Assembly: GCA_963969345.1 (NCBI GenBank)
Contig: OZ017770.1
Location: forward strand, 9,604,180 to 9,668,179
Origin: Turbatrix aceti
Lineage: Eukaryota; Nematoda; Chromadorea; Rhabditida; Panagrolaimidae
DNA: 64,000 bases
Direction: 5' to 3'
The position numbers and the translations under genes were made by a program. The notes beneath the pieces are model-generated. The model had not been told where the DNA came from and ran no database searches. It was given only the letters and a program-made list of their open reading frames with translations. Positions 24,720 to 36,680 of this stretch are shown here, piece after piece (the first letter of the stretch is position 1; each line of letters opens with the position of its first letter).

Positions 24720-26092
24720 TCAATGGGCTTCAATTTTGAGCGTTTCGTAGAACCAATGTTGTTTCTTTAGAAAGGTCCTGTAACTCTCAGCTTTTCTGAG
24801 TTCTTGGAATTCTCGGTTGAAGTCCTCAAATTTGAAAACAATACGCAGCTTCGAATTACTGTTGTTGCCGTACAGAGGGATAAACTGGTGTTTGGCCGTG
24901 GTCTGAATGAAACACAATTTTACGATGACAAATTGCTTTTTGAAAGAAAAAACTCACTTCCAGAATTGTGGTAAAAAAAGCGACGTCACCTCGCGGATGC
25001 AGCCATTTCAGCGAAACTCGGAGTTGAATGCTTTGGATTATTTTGTTGTCTTTGAGAAGCTTTTCCAGCGCTAAGATCCACGTCTCCGTGTTACCCTTGA
25101 AATGTTTACACGGAATGCTATAAAAATGTGTAGTTTTTGATAGAGAAAAAAAGTAAAAAAAAAAACCAACTAAACATGCTCCATCCGGCGCATTGATTCA
25201 ATACACGTAATGAGATCATACTTCCTGCTGTACTTGTCGCTGAACATCAGGTTGACGTTCCGGGAGTAGCAGATTTCTGCCAGAATAGCAGGCAAGTGCA
25301 GGGGTTGGACGTTGAGCATAAGGTCGACCTAAAAAAACAAAAATAGCAAAAAAATCATACATATTTAATTTATGCAAAAACTCACCTGAGGAATCATCAT
25401 GGGACGATTTATGCCAAAGACGACACGCATGATAGCTCGACACTGCTCTGCGGTTTTCTCGGAATCGGCCCGCAAGGAAAGATGAAGCAACTTCTTGGGG
25501 CAGATGGAATCCAGACCCATTGTGAAACACGAAAAATGGGTTGGATTAACTCCAATTTCGAACCAGCCATTGTAGTCGCTATACCGCATGAACCTAAAAC
25601 ACTACGTAATTTAGATTAAAAAGTTGCAAAAATATGCCTACGTGATCTTCCTAGTCTCGCTGTCGAAGACGACACGGGCTACGTCGCAGGGCACACGACG
25701 GCACGAGGTGGCGCTCCAGAAACGAGGGGGCAACAGGTCAACGCACCACCGCTACAAAAATTGAGTACGTTCGCATAGAAAAGAAAATTTCTAGGAAAGA
25801 ACGAAAGTATAATATAAAAACAGAGCAACGTATAAATTTTGATAATAAAACGACAAAACAAACGTACGTAGTAACTCTCATCGGAAGAATTTTCCTGCTG
25901 GAACAACTCCTGAATGAAGGTCTTGTTCTCTTCTGCGGTAAATACCGGCCGCTTGTAAAAGATGCTGTCGATGGACTTCATGTATGAAAGCATGACGTAG
26001 GGCTCCATCGGACCAGTAGGAACGAGGCTGTTGTACGTCAACGGATGGTACTCTTCTTCATCTTCAGAATCGGTGAAATAAATTGAGGACAT
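24720..26092 (-). CDS. Unrecognised six-exon protein gene
   Basis: Exons on the minus strand are 26092-25868, 25751-25642, 25593-25386, 25328-25171, 25117-24958 and 24902-24720. Phases agree throughout and give 347 residues; the introns are 48-116 bases. The start is acidic (TDSEDEEEY). The middle has WFEIGVNP and repeated strand-helix stretches (LLHLSLRAD, VDLMLNV, IQSIQLRVSLKWLHP, LRIVFKFEDF). The pattern resembles the C-terminal regions of nematode F-box proteins, but there is no F-box, so I give no function. The fourth donor (gttggt after CATGTTTA) is weak and was chosen because only it keeps the frame. The gene stands alone; its nearest neighbours are repeats. Confidence 0.7.
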
Positions 26093-26129
26093 CACGGGAT
26101 AAGAAAACGAACAAAGGTGCACGTGTCGT

Positions 26130-27470
26130 GAGTTGTGTCAGCAATTGCATACGCGTAACGTGCGAACACAATGCGGGGGCTGCACGCATTCTGCCTGCGG
26201 TTTTGGCTTGTTTTTTAAGGTCAGAAAAATGCCTAGTTTTTTTGAAGTATTGAATTGCTAAAATTGAACTACGCAGAATTTTACAAAACTGGCATAAAAT
26301 ACGTAGTATCTTTGCAATCCTAATGTAGGCTAAAAAGTTTTTCTCAAATTTTTAGTCGTTGTGTCATAAGATCTCGGGTTACATTTCGGCCTATTTCTGA
26401 TGCGACGATGACTTTGCCAATGATTTTTGCGGGGGATAATTAGCACAGACTTGGACCTCAGAAACAGATCATAAACCGCTGTTCAGTTAATCCTGGTTCG
26501 GATAGTAAAGACGTCTGTTAACAGGTAACATGAAAATGTGTAAAAAAAAATTTTTGTATTAGATTTTTGGTCTTACTCACCGAAGGGGCACGAGATTGAT
26601 GCTTGTAGAACAATTTACTACATAAAAGTTTGGAGTTCGGCGCATCTTCCAAAATTTATGGTTTTGTGTTCACGAAAAAAACAACTTCAGTTTTAAACGT
26701 GCAGGGCTGTTTTCTTTCCCACGAAGCTGTTTTTTCAGTGATTTGTATGTTTGATAATTTTTTTATGACCAAATCATCAATTTTTAACTCATGTTCTTTT
26801 TGACGATCTTATGGTTCCTGAACGCGTGGACAGTGCACTTTATTCAAAATTATGAATGACAATCATTACATCCAACATATTTGAACAACACAGCAGCTTC
26901 TCCGGTTGTCAATTCTCGAGCTGCGATTTTTTGAACTTTGCGTTTTGATTGCAAACAGTCTCTATTATAGAAGCTGTTTTGTTTTTGCATTTTTTTGCAT
27001 TGATGGTGCCCCTCCAACCCAACTGACTGTGAGGGTTAGACGACTAACAGAACAAAACTGACTATTGTCTTTGCTCACAGGCAGGTAGGCAGGATGTGTT
27101 GTTTGCGGCCGTTTTGTCAAACTTACCTAACTACCTAGTACAACCTAGACTGTTGCAAGACGTGCATCATTTATGCAAAAAAATGTGTTCAGGGATTTTA
27201 TTTGTCGACCGCTGATAGTTTGGAGGGAGCGATATCTAACTAACAGATTCGCTCGATCAAAGACTTTCAGCACACGCTAGTCAAAGCGAAAGTTAAATGA
27301 GACAGAAATGCAGGGCGCGAGTACACTGTGCTGTTGATCATCAGTTTGCAAAACCAAAACGGCCAATGATGATAAAAACAAAAAGCAATCAGAAAACACT
27401 GATGACTATTGTAAATCGCAGTTATACAAAGATATCGAACAGAAGTATTTTTTTTTGTGTTGCACTTATC
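26130..27470. other. Gene-free stretch
   Basis: AT-rich DNA with no supported gene or clear repeat. Short stretches of paired bases exist but none that I could delimit. Confidence 0.4.
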
Positions 27471-27481
27471 GTTTCAGGTGG

Positions 27482-27739
27482 ATGGCCGAAATCATCGCCA
27501 GAATAGCGAGAGTACTCGGCGCCTGCGCAGGACTGGCACAACTGCTAGTTACCATTTACCAAACCCGTCGTCAAGAAAAACAAAACAAAAAGTTTATTCG
27601 TAAACTTCAAAAAAACGACATCGTTATGCAGCATCTACGATCATCAGCCATCCAAACTAACCACCATTTTGAGTTTTTGACCATTTTTCACCACATAGTT
27701 ACCATTTACAAAGAACATGTTTTTGGTCAGTGCTGTTGA
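27482..27739 (+). CDS. Possible small helical protein (85 residues)
   Basis: The ATG at 27482 follows an acceptor-like atcgtttcag by four bases, like several better supported genes in this window. The product begins with an amphipathic or weakly hydrophobic helix (ARIARVLGACAGLAQLL). A Gln/Lys/Arg-rich helix follows (QTRRQEKQNKKFIRKLQ), and the protein ends FGQCC. No family is recognised. It may be a small gene or a first exon whose frame merely stays open. Confidence 0.35.
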   Translation: MAEIIARIARVLGACAGLAQLLVTIYQTRRQEKQNKKFIRKLQKNDIVMQHLRSSAIQTNHHFEFLTIFHHIVTIYKEHVFGQCC

Positions 27740-27768
27740 ACTCGCACTGACCAAGATTGAAACAGCTG

Positions 27769-28037
27769 CTATGAAAAATTTACGGCAAGGAATAACGTGA
27801 CGCTCTTGATGCAGTCGACCTTTAAATATTTGGCAAAATGAACGTCGGCCAGAATCAGGAGTTCACACACCGTTGCGACACTGATAGTTTGTGCTCGGAA
27901 ACACATGTTTGTGATATCGTCGATGGCAAAACGATTGATGACGCGCAGGTAAAAATTGTTAATATTTGGGCACAGCCGCAGTAGACGAACGTAAGAACTT
28001 GTTTCATGACCTATTGCACGCGTGAAAATCAAATAGT
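27769..28037 (-). pseudogene. BTB-domain-like C-terminal exon or fragment
   Basis: The minus strand encodes about 88 residues after a possible acceptor (cttgttgtatag). The end reads TISVATVCELLILADVHF, then LKVDCIKSV. This matches the last helices of BTB/POZ domains (..V.ELL.AAD......L...C...). The first part of a BTB domain is not visible upstream, so it is either one exon of a gene I cannot complete or a remnant. It lies just downstream of SKP1 copy A on the same strand; the BTB and SKP1 folds are related. Confidence 0.35.
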
Positions 28038-28157
28038 TTCTATACAACAAGTGTTTTTATGTCGAAAAAAAGTCAGTTACATCTTGAAAAACAGTCAATC
28101 AAAAAAATATATAAAATCATACAAAAAATATATAGATTTCAATTTGTAAAATCAGTT

Positions 28158-29139
28158 TAAGGGGCATCGAAAAAGGGGGGAAAATAGTGAGACAAGATTG
28201 GTCGCTGACGATTGGGTACAGGATTGATTGAATTCGCATCGCTGATCTGCGGACTAGTCATGGCACCAGGCATTCTCGCGTCGAATCTTTTCTTCTTCCT
28301 CCGGGGTGAAGTCGTTCTTGATGTCGAACGTGCTACGAATCTCATCAGGCGATTTGCCTCTGATGTTTTCGGCAACAGCCGAGCTAGTCAAGTCAAGGAG
28401 GCCTTCGACGCCGAGGTAGTTGGCTGCAAGGATGAGCTCGAAGAGTGTGCTCTGGTCAATTTTGAGAAATTCTTTATCCCATTTCGAGATGTCCTGCTTA
28501 GGAAGAACGTTTTCGTCGGGTTTGGAAGAACGTTTTTTAGCGTCGTCGTGGTCGGAAGAACTTTTTTTAGCGTCGTCGCGGTGGTATGTGCACCACTCGA
28601 TCACCTTGCGCAGAATGACACCGCTCACGTTCTTGATTGGAATTGGCACAGTCGGCATGTCAGAGCCATCGAGATCGGTTTTGAGATCTGAAATTTACAT
28701 AAAATATATTTTTATATATAACCCGGAAACTTATTCACTCTAATAACAAATTTTGACGTAAAATCAGGTGCAAGCACTAAAATTGTTTTCGAACAATTTG
28801 CGCCAAAAAGCTTGATTTTTCATAAAAAAACATGATAAAAAAAGGAACGCAGACTGAACAATGTTCTTCACGTGCTGTATTGATCTCTCTGCCGACAAAA
28901 AAAAGCGAAACCAACTTTGGAACATGTTTTTCAACATGGTGGAAAGCTTGATGATATCGGGGCAGACTTCGAAGATTTCTCCGTCATTGGATTGCAACTT
29001 GATCGACATGTTTGGAAGCGAGGATGCGAAAATGCTGTAAAATAAATAAAATAAGTCAAAACCCAAAAAATAATGACGCAGAAAAATGAAAACACGCGTT
29101 GGAAAAAATGAGAAAGAGAAACTTCTAGAAGTGCAGTGT
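28158..29139. repeat. Arm of inverted duplication 3 (SKP1 copy A)
   Basis: It pairs in reverse complement with 62054-63020, including 5' flank, intron, both exons and about 100 bases of 3' flank (ending at aaggggcatcg). In the other copy the homology starts exactly where a (CA)n tract ends. Divergence is clearly higher than for HMG20, so this duplication is older. Confidence 0.85.
28254..29009 (-). CDS. SKP1-like protein, copy A
   Basis: Two exons, 29009-28916 and 28687-28254, give 175 residues (usual SKP1 length about 160). The N-terminus IKLQSNDGEIFEV is the BTB/POZ-like SKP1 start. The C-terminal F-box-binding part is well conserved: [42 protein letters not shown] and a final ENAWC. SKP1 links F-box proteins to cullin-1 in SCF ubiquitin ligases (cytosol and nucleus). 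The loop between the two parts is enlarged and contains an internal repeat (DDAKKSSS and DDAKKRSS). An acceptor-like ttattttacag lies 30 bases before the ATG and is also present in copy B. An F-box gene is in the same window. Confidence 0.88.
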
Positions 29140-30430
29140 GCGACTGGACGCGTCCTAATCGAGACCGGCGCTTGCCGCGCACAACCTGCCTGCTGCCTGC
29201 TCCCCTGAGAAGAATGATGACTTGGCATCATCGGTCGCTATCGATCTGCCTGTCTTGCCGGCGCACGCTTTCCTCGTGGCCGCACACGTTCTTTGCCTCA
29301 CGCTCGTGGCTCCCTCACCAGTCCCTGGGAGAATGATCAATCAGTCCCGGTACCACTCCTTCCCCTAGCTGACCGTCGTCGCTAGATCCAACCGGATCAT
29401 GTGTCACTGCGTAGCCAACTGGCCACATGCAGCCAGCACGCATGTAATAACGCCGTCCACGTAAGGCCTCTTCTGACTCGCTGGCCGGAAGCTCTGCTTT
29501 TCCGCCGGACGCATTCTCTCTGCTGACGGTGGCTGCTGCCTGTCTATGACTAACAGGTCTTCCTTTGATGGCTTTGCTTCTTTCCCAGACGCCGGACAGT
29601 CCTGCCGGTTATGTACCTTGCGACGATCTCCACAGCTGGCCCAATGCTGGCACCTGGCATGATTCTCTGTCGTTCTGCTGGACGCACCTCTAGCTTTGCC
29701 GCGTCGCCTTCCTCATATGTCTGCTCTTGCCTGTCTCATGCTCGCCAACTGCTCTGCCGCAGTATTCCGTCATCTTCATCACCCAACTGGGTGTCTGTCA
29801 CGTGACTGGCTCCAACCATGCCACCACTGTGCTGCATGCTTCACCCGGATCAACTGACCAGCTGCATGTCTTACGCTTCCTCACGTAACCTCGTTTGTCT
29901 CTTCTGTTTATTCAGATTTGTCGAATGTCTTTGCCACCGGTTTACATCGCACCACCGGTACTCGACTGCTAACCAGACACGTTGCCTTCCGTTTATAAAA
30001 TTCCTTTGACACAAATCTGGTTTCTTCAGATGAAGGCACCGCACGGCGAACTCTTTGCCTTCTGTGACGCTTCCGTACTCCCACCACCAGCCTTGCAGTC
30101 CGCTTGCTTCCCGTGCCAATCTTCCAGACTGGCGGCATCTCTGGACAACCCAATGTTCTTTCATGGCTTTGCTGCTCTAAAAACCTAGCCACCTTTCTGT
30201 GCTGCACCGCATAGCCAGTTCATTTTTGACACCACTGCTCGCGCTCGGATTTTTTGCAGCTTAATGGAACTGTAACTGATGACGCACGCCTCGACAGCCG
30301 CCGGTTTCTCTTGAAGTCCGCCCGCCTCCTGTGCAGATGCACGTGATTTATGCCGGACGGTATCACATCACAACTGTGATGTACTGGCGCTTTTCCTGAT
30401 GTAATTTCCATCCAAATTTCAGCGAGGTAT
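29140..30430. other. GC-rich, C/T-biased block without genes
   Basis: Base composition changes abruptly at the edge of the SKP1 duplication and returns to AT-rich near 30430. The plus strand is rich in ctgcctg, ttgccgg and gctggc words. Open frames in it are short, unconserved in appearance and overlap on all strands. No domain was recognised. It could be an old insertion or satellite-like sequence. Confidence 0.5.
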
Positions 30431-31215
30431 CATCAGTTGTAGTGTCGGTATATCATAAATTCATAGCCAATAAAGACATTCTGAACGGAGCCTGACGACG
30501 GAAAGTCGTCTCCCCAAAAGACTTTGAATCTACCGATGCCACTTTACGCAGTTGTTTTTTCACTTCATAATTGTTGTATCGGTTTATTGTCTTCATAAAC
30601 ATAAAAGAGAGAGAAACTCGTCAACAAACATTACACAAAGAAGAAGAAAATAATAGGTGCGAAAATGACATGACGTGTACCGTGGGGAGACGGAGGGAAC
30701 GATGAGGGTTATTTTGGACGTATGTACATGCAGCTGGAGTGTGATGTCATCACTTTGAAGCCGGTTTAATAAAGATTGCATATAAAGATAATAATTTATC
30801 CACAATAACGTCGGCATCTGGTTTCACCTTGTTGAACATTGATTTTGAACTCGCCGGGTTGGCCGTTTCATTAGACGCGATCAATTTTTTGTCTTCGCCT
30901 TTGCCTCCGGAGGCAAAGGCGATGTTACGCTGCTAACGAAAACAAACAGCATGTGGCATACATCGACTGATATCAACCAGACAAAACTCTCTATTGATTT
31001 AGATTTTTCAATTTCAACCTGGGACGGCTGCAAGCAACAATTTATTATAAAACGGAAACTTAAAATTACCGAAAATCAACATTTTTGTTCCCCCGACAGC
31101 TTGTTTGTAAAGTTAACTAACAATTCAAAAATGCCATTGCCCCAAAGTCAGCATACTCTCTTCGAATGAACCCACTTTTTTGTTGTTTTTTCTTGCTAAT
31201 ATTGTCGGCGAAGCA
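30430..31215. other. Gene-free stretch
   Basis: There is a short perfect palindrome (ttgcctccggaggcaa, 30900-30915). No gene is supported. Confidence 0.35.
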
Positions 31216-31224
31216 CATCCTGTG

Positions 31225-31310
31225 CGCAAAGTCAAGTTTGCCAAAAAGCCGACTGCGGACAACTGGGTAACCCGTCTGAGCCATTCTAACAGTGCCCGCC
31301 CGCGCTGTCA
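31225..31310 (+). pseudogene. Fragment of a non-LTR retrotransposon 3' coding end
   Basis: The words tttgccaaaaagccga and gacaactgggtaacccg match the RTE-like C-terminal coding region at 40015-40085 (ttcgccaagaagccag, gacaactgggcaacccg). It is only a short decayed piece. Confidence 0.5.
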
Positions 31311-31474
31311 TAATAGAAGTTGTAAAAAGAGGATTAGTGTCACTAAACCAGGTTGAAAGCGATCGTTCTTAGCGGCGGTACTATGAATGGTTGGATGTGC
31401 CATACCTTCAACAGACATTGATTGCGGGAAAGACGACTAGACTAGCTAGTCATTTGTGGTGCGTGCGCCCACAG

Positions 31475-33017
31475 GAATACATGCTCCTTGATCAAATCAA
31501 GTCGAAAGTAGAATTTTATGCTAATTTGTGGATGAACAATAACGGGAAAATGGGCCGCGCTGTGACTTGCGGGAAAACTACACGTAAAATGCCGTTCAAA
31601 AACATTTTCTCAGGTCAAAAATTTTGTCGTGCCGGGGATCGCTGAGTCGCTGGGGGTGGCATTGGGTGGTTAGAAAAGGGGAGAAGAGGATGCCGTACAA
31701 AAAAAAATTCTCAAATCAAAAATTTTGTCAATATATTCTTTACTTCTGTTTTTTGGGTGGCAGGAGGCATTCTTTTTTTTCAACAAAATCAATTGACGTA
31801 TTTTGGCATCAAGACGCTTCTGGTTGATTCTAAATACAGAATAAACAAAAATCAGGTATTTTTCGTCGCAACAAAAAATCCATGGTAATTTATGTCTAAC
31901 TTGGATAAAGAATGTTTTTTTCACAAGAATACATGCTCCTTGATCAAATCAAGTCGAAAATAGAATTTTATGCTAATTTGTGGATGAACAATTACGGGAA
32001 AATGGGCCGCGCTGTGACTTGCGGGAAAACTACACATAAAATGCCGTTCAAAAACATTTTCTCAGGTCAAAAATTTTGTCGTGCCGGGGGTCGTTGTGAG
32101 TCGCTGTGGGTGGCACTGGGTGGTTAGAAAAGGGGAGAAGAGGATGCCGTACAAAAAAAATTTCTCAAATCAAAAATTTTGTCAATATATTCTTTACTTT
32201 TGTTTTTTGGGTGGCAGGAAGCATTTTTTGATTCAACAAAATCAATTGACGTATTTTGGCATCAAAACGCTTCTGGTTGATTCTAAATACAGAATAACCA
32301 AAAATCAGGTATTTTTCGTCGCAACAAAAAATCCATGGTAATTTATGTCTAACTTGGATAAAGAATGTTTTTTTCACAAGAATACATGCTCCTTGATCAA
32401 ATCAAGTCGAAAATAGAATTTTATGCTAATTTGTGGATGAACAATTACGGGAAAATGGGCCGCGCTGTGACTTGCGGGAAAACTACACATAAAATGCCGT
32501 TCAAAAACATTTTCTCAGGTCAAAAATTTTGTCGTGCCGTGGGTCGTTGTGAGTCGCTGTGGGTGGCACTGGGTGGTTAGAAAAGGGGAGAAGAGGATGC
32601 CGTACAAAAAAAATTTCTCAAATCAAAAATTTTGTCAATATATTCTTTACTTTTGTTTTTTGGGTGGCAGGAAGCATTTTTTGATTCAACAAAATCAATT
32701 GACGTATTTTGGCATCAAGACGCTTCTGGTTGATTCTAAATACAGAATAAACAAAAATCAGGTATTTTTCGTCGCAACAAAAAATCCATGGTAATTTATG
32801 TCTAACTTGGATAAAGAATGTTTTTTTCACAAGAATACATGCTCCTTGATCAAATCAAGTCGAAAATAGAATTTTATGCTAATTTGTGGATGAACAATTA
32901 CGGGAAAATGGGCCGCGCTGTGACTTGCGGGAAAACTACACATAAAATGCCGTTCAAAAACATTTTCTCAGATCAAAAATTTTGTCGTGCTGGTATTCGC
33001 TGAGTCGCTGGGGGTGC
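31475..33017. repeat. Tandem array of about 453-base units, 3.4 copies
   Basis: The word gaatacatgctccttgat starts at 31475, 31927, 32380 and 32833, spacings of 452, 453 and 453. The units are nearly identical; the last is cut after about 185 bases. Each unit carries twice the short dispersed motif seen near 9120 (caaaaattttgtc preceded by tgccgt). The units have open frames of 60-86 codons in both strands that repeat with the unit and show no sign of being genes. Confidence 0.9.
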
Positions 33018-33081
33018 AATTTTTAACAATTTTTAGAATTAAAAAAATTTTTCAAAAATCTACTTTTTTAAATTTACCCCG

Positions 33082-34265
33082 ATTAAGCACATTTTTGCGA
33101 ACATTTTGATGCCGATTTTTAAAGAAAAATATTTATTGTGAGTCTCGCTGCATATTTCCAAAAACAGACATTTTTAAAAACGTTTGTGATAATTTCACAA
33201 AAAGTGTTCTGTACAGAGTTCTGAAATTTTTATGACAGTTGCATACGGTGTTGAAGAAGATATCCTGAAATTTTGGTGCAATTTCGCCTTGAAATATTAA
33301 AGTTAGCTGCTGATAACTGTTTTTCCTTGTAAAATTGCGCGCAAGCACACCCCTCTGTTCCTACTCATGGTACTCTAAAAACATTTTTTGGTTAGAAAAA
33401 TGTTCGACCCCTTCACTATTGGAATATTAAAGCAATCGGAACTTCAATACACAATTCGGGCGAGTGTCGTCGTCGAGTCGAGGAAGCACGGCGATGCGCA
33501 CGAAGTTGCGGCAACAAGAAACGAGTGCCGCCGTCGATTGACCCTTCAGGGATGTACCTGAGTACGACTATCGTGTGCAGTGAACGACTATCATGTGCAA
33601 GGCAAAGAAGTTGTTCTGTTTCTGGTCAAACAACTCACAACTTGTTAGTGATTTTGTATAGTAGTACAACATGTCCATGGCACCCGCCCTAATAGTGGTT
33701 TAAAGTTCCAAATGTTTAAAACTTATTAGCCTTGCTCATGATAGTCGTGCATTCAGGGATGTACCAGAGCACGATGGCCGTACTCAGGTACATCCCTGAA
33801 GGGTCAATCGGCGGCGGCACTCGTTTCTTGTTGCCGCAACTTCGTGCGCGTCGCCGTGCTTCCTCGACTCGACGACGACACTCCCCCGAATTGTGTATTG
33901 AAGTTCCGATTGCTTTAATATTCCAATAGTGAAGGGGTCGAACATTTTTCTAACCAAAAAATGTTTTTAGAGTACCATGAGTAGGAACAGAGGGGTGTGC
34001 TTGCGCGCAATTTTACAAGGAAAAACAGTTATCAGCAGCTAACTTTAATATTTCAAGGCGAAATTGCACCAAAATTTCAGGATATCTTCTTCAACACCGT
34101 ATGCAACTGTCATAAAAATTTCAGAACTCTGTACAGAACACTTTTTGTGAAATTATCACAAACGTTTTTAAAAATGTCTGTTTTTGGAAATATGCAGCGA
34201 GACTCACAATAAATATTTTTCTTCAAAAATGGCATCAAAATGTTCCCAAAAATGTGCTTAATCGA
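33082..34265. repeat. Foldback element, arms about 480 bases
   Basis: The arms 33082-33565 and 33790-34265 are inverted copies. Paired words include cgattaagcacatttttg, cctgaaattttggtgcaat, and gtcgtcgtcgagtcgagg near the loop. The loop is about 220 bases. A 71-codon open frame occurs in both arms as a consequence of the repeat. No target duplication is clear. Confidence 0.8.
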
Positions 34266-34309
34266 TGACAATATCAATCTAAACAAACACTTGCATCTTA
34301 ATATTTTTG

Positions 34310-34765
34310 TTTTGCGATTATCTGGGGTGCACTTTCAAGAAAAACAAGAGTGCGCGCGCAGGCAAAAATTTTCCTCAGCCGAGTGGCCACTTTTTTTCAC
34401 AGTTTGCGCGAACTGAGCGATACGCTGTGCGATCGTGTTCAATAAATTTCATTCAAATATACTCTTCCCAAACGAAAAACAATTATCAGGTTGTTAGGTT
34501 AATAATGCGCGTTTTGGCCTCCGATAGATTTTTAAATAAAATCGTCTGTAATTTTACTGAATCCCTCGTATGTTAACTATAGTTATTACTAACATGTTGT
34601 GCTCTATGATGCAAAAGATGAGCACCCTTTTTGCAGAACGCTGGTTACCAGACCTCAGAACAAGTAGTCACCTCAATTTCGAAGTTTTCAACGTTTTATT
34701 TTTTATTCTCAATCAAGGAGAGCTGCATTCAGCGGTTGAAACCCCACTTCCGATCTTAATGTAGA
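34310..34765. other. Gene-free stretch
   Basis: AT-rich DNA with short open frames only; nothing recognised. Confidence 0.35.
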
Positions 34766-34772
34766 AATTTTT

Positions 34773-36362
34773 TTTTGTGCAGATTCGACATCGAGCAAAA
34801 TACAATGTAAACATTTATTTATTTATTTATTTTATTTATTTCACCATTACTCAGTGGTTAGTTATCATTAGACCAGATGTTAGGAGGCAGAAATGATGTC
34901 CACGTAGGTGTAAATGTCTCGATTCGTTTTGGTCGCGATTTCTTCTTCCTATCGTTGCTGTGGTCTGGTTTTCGTCTTGTTGAACACCGAGTTGAGCGAA
35001 TCGACCCAGCGTAGAGTGGAGGGAGAGCTCGAAATCGTCCTCGATGTCCTTGAGGAGAAGTCCGTAGGAGATAGGTCGCTGATCCCGCCAAATGTAAACA
35101 TTTATGATAATTAATTTTGTTAAGGGGATTGCAAAAAATACTTCAATGCTGGTAAAACTGAATCACAAAGTTTGATAAGCAAATCATGGAGAAAAAACAT
35201 TGCAATTATGATGGTATTTACTCCAAAAGTAATCACTAAACTGACAAAAAAGTATGTCGATGGGCTTAAAAAAGCAAGTACTATTTAAAAAAAACAAGTT
35301 CAAACATGACAAATGTGATTTGTAGACCAAATCTAGTTATTCACAAAAAAGCCACAACGTTTCTGAATGCAATACATAATAATTAGAAAAACGAAGATGC
35401 ATCTGAGAAAAACAAAATATCCAGCTTTTTCCTGCAAAAAACTACGAACTTAAAAATTTAAAAATTGTCTATTTTGAGTAACAAGAAATGATGGCAGGAT
35501 AGCGACGCGCAAGGCAGACGCGTCTTGAAAAAATATTGGAAAAGTGATCACAAGTCTGAATGTAGGCTCTAACATATTTTTTTTTGTTTCTACGTGCCGT
35601 GCATTGATAGGTATACAGATGCACGCACACTACATCAGACAGGTACATACGTATGTGCATCAAACGTATGTACCTGTTTGTCTGGACAAAGAAGAAAACG
35701 CACAGGATGCGCCTTTGCGTCAATGGACAACAAAAAGTGCGTTTTTGCGCATAGTGTGTTGACTTTGGAAGCTTCGCGTAACATCAGTTTTGAAATCTTA
35801 GACATCATTTTTTACAGACAGATTAATCATGTCCTGAATTTTGCAACGATCTAAGTCCGGTAAAAAAATATTAACTTTGAGCAGTATTACAGTTTTTTAA
35901 AGTATAACTATTTATTTTAATGCACAGTAGCAAAACTATTCTATACAGTAGCAAAACTAGCAAAACTATACAGATGCACGCACACTACATCAGACAGGTA
36001 CATACGTATGTGCATCAAACGTATGTACCTGTTTGTCTGGACAAAGAAGAAAACGCATGCTCAACGGGAAAAAAATATTCGTCTGTTGCGCGTAATCAAG
36101 AAAAATCATATATCGACTTAACAAAACAGTTCTTTGCCTCTCTCTATTTTTTGCGCAAAAAAACGACGTAGTAACCACAAGTTTCCAGGGTTTTTTTATT
36201 CGATTTGTCGTAGCTAAACCGGAAACAAAGACGGAAAAAAATGTCAAAAACGAGAAACTTGTATTTAAGTATGTTTTTGGCACATTTTTTCTAGTATGTG
36301 CATCATTTTCACTCTTGTATTGCTGAAAATTAGACACAAAACGGGCAGGGGTTTTTTCTTTT
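34773..36362. repeat. Left arm of inverted repeat 4
   Basis: It pairs in reverse complement with 38917-40361. The outer end is gtgcagattcgacatcgag and the inner end gaaaattagacacaaaacgg. It has two segments that the right arm lacks: a non-LTR tail at about 34803-35090, and 265 bases at 35703-35967 bordered by a 91-base direct duplication (35612-35702 and 35968-36058). Confidence 0.85.
34803..35095 (-). mobile_element. 5'-truncated non-LTR retrotransposon tail
   Basis: Read on the minus strand, it ends in a (taaa)n-type tail and is bordered on both sides by atgtaaacattta. This is the signature of target-primed insertion with a duplication of about 13 bases. Only about 230 bases of body remain, and no domain was recognised. 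Confidence 0.55.
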
Positions 36363-36634
36363 GGCTAAATTTTTATTTCACAATCATGAGGTGCTAAACC
36401 TGCTAACCTTTGTTAATTGAGCTCTAAACACCACAAATCATTTTCCTTGACACGGTGTAGATTATAAACATGCTGTTACCAGTTGTCTGCTTCCTACAAC
36501 TTGCCTTTGTTTTTTTTTAAAACTTCAGCTAAATTTTAGTTCAAATGTTTTATTGTTTTCAACATTTTTCAATGAATATTCAGAAAATAACGTATTTTTA
36601 TGATTTCAGGGTTGTTTTATGACACTATGCCGAC

Positions 36635-36680
36635 TACGAACTTCAATCAGCATTACTACGTTCAATCCACTGCACAAGGT
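36635..36680 (+). CDS. Possible isolated first exon in the spacer of inverted repeat 4
   Basis: An acceptor-like tttatgatttcag is followed by an ATG (36635) opening MPTTNFNQHYYVQSTAQ. A gtatgt donor follows near 36681. A following acceptor at about 37082 would keep a frame open to 37305, but that part is hydrophobic, AT-rich and unconvincing. The rest of 36363-38212 shows no supported gene. Confidence 0.25.

Noticed and set aside
28764..29231. A 155-codon open frame spanning SKP1 copy A exon 1
   Set aside because: It reads through the donor into the intron and begins in non-coding DNA upstream; only 28916-29009 is coding.
31912..32830. Repeated 70-86 codon open frames on both strands
   Set aside because: They repeat with the 453-base tandem unit and have no coding hallmarks.
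31475..33017. CRISPR-like array
   Set aside because: The units are 453 bases long and nearly identical throughout, with no short repeat-spacer pattern, and the genome is eukaryotic.
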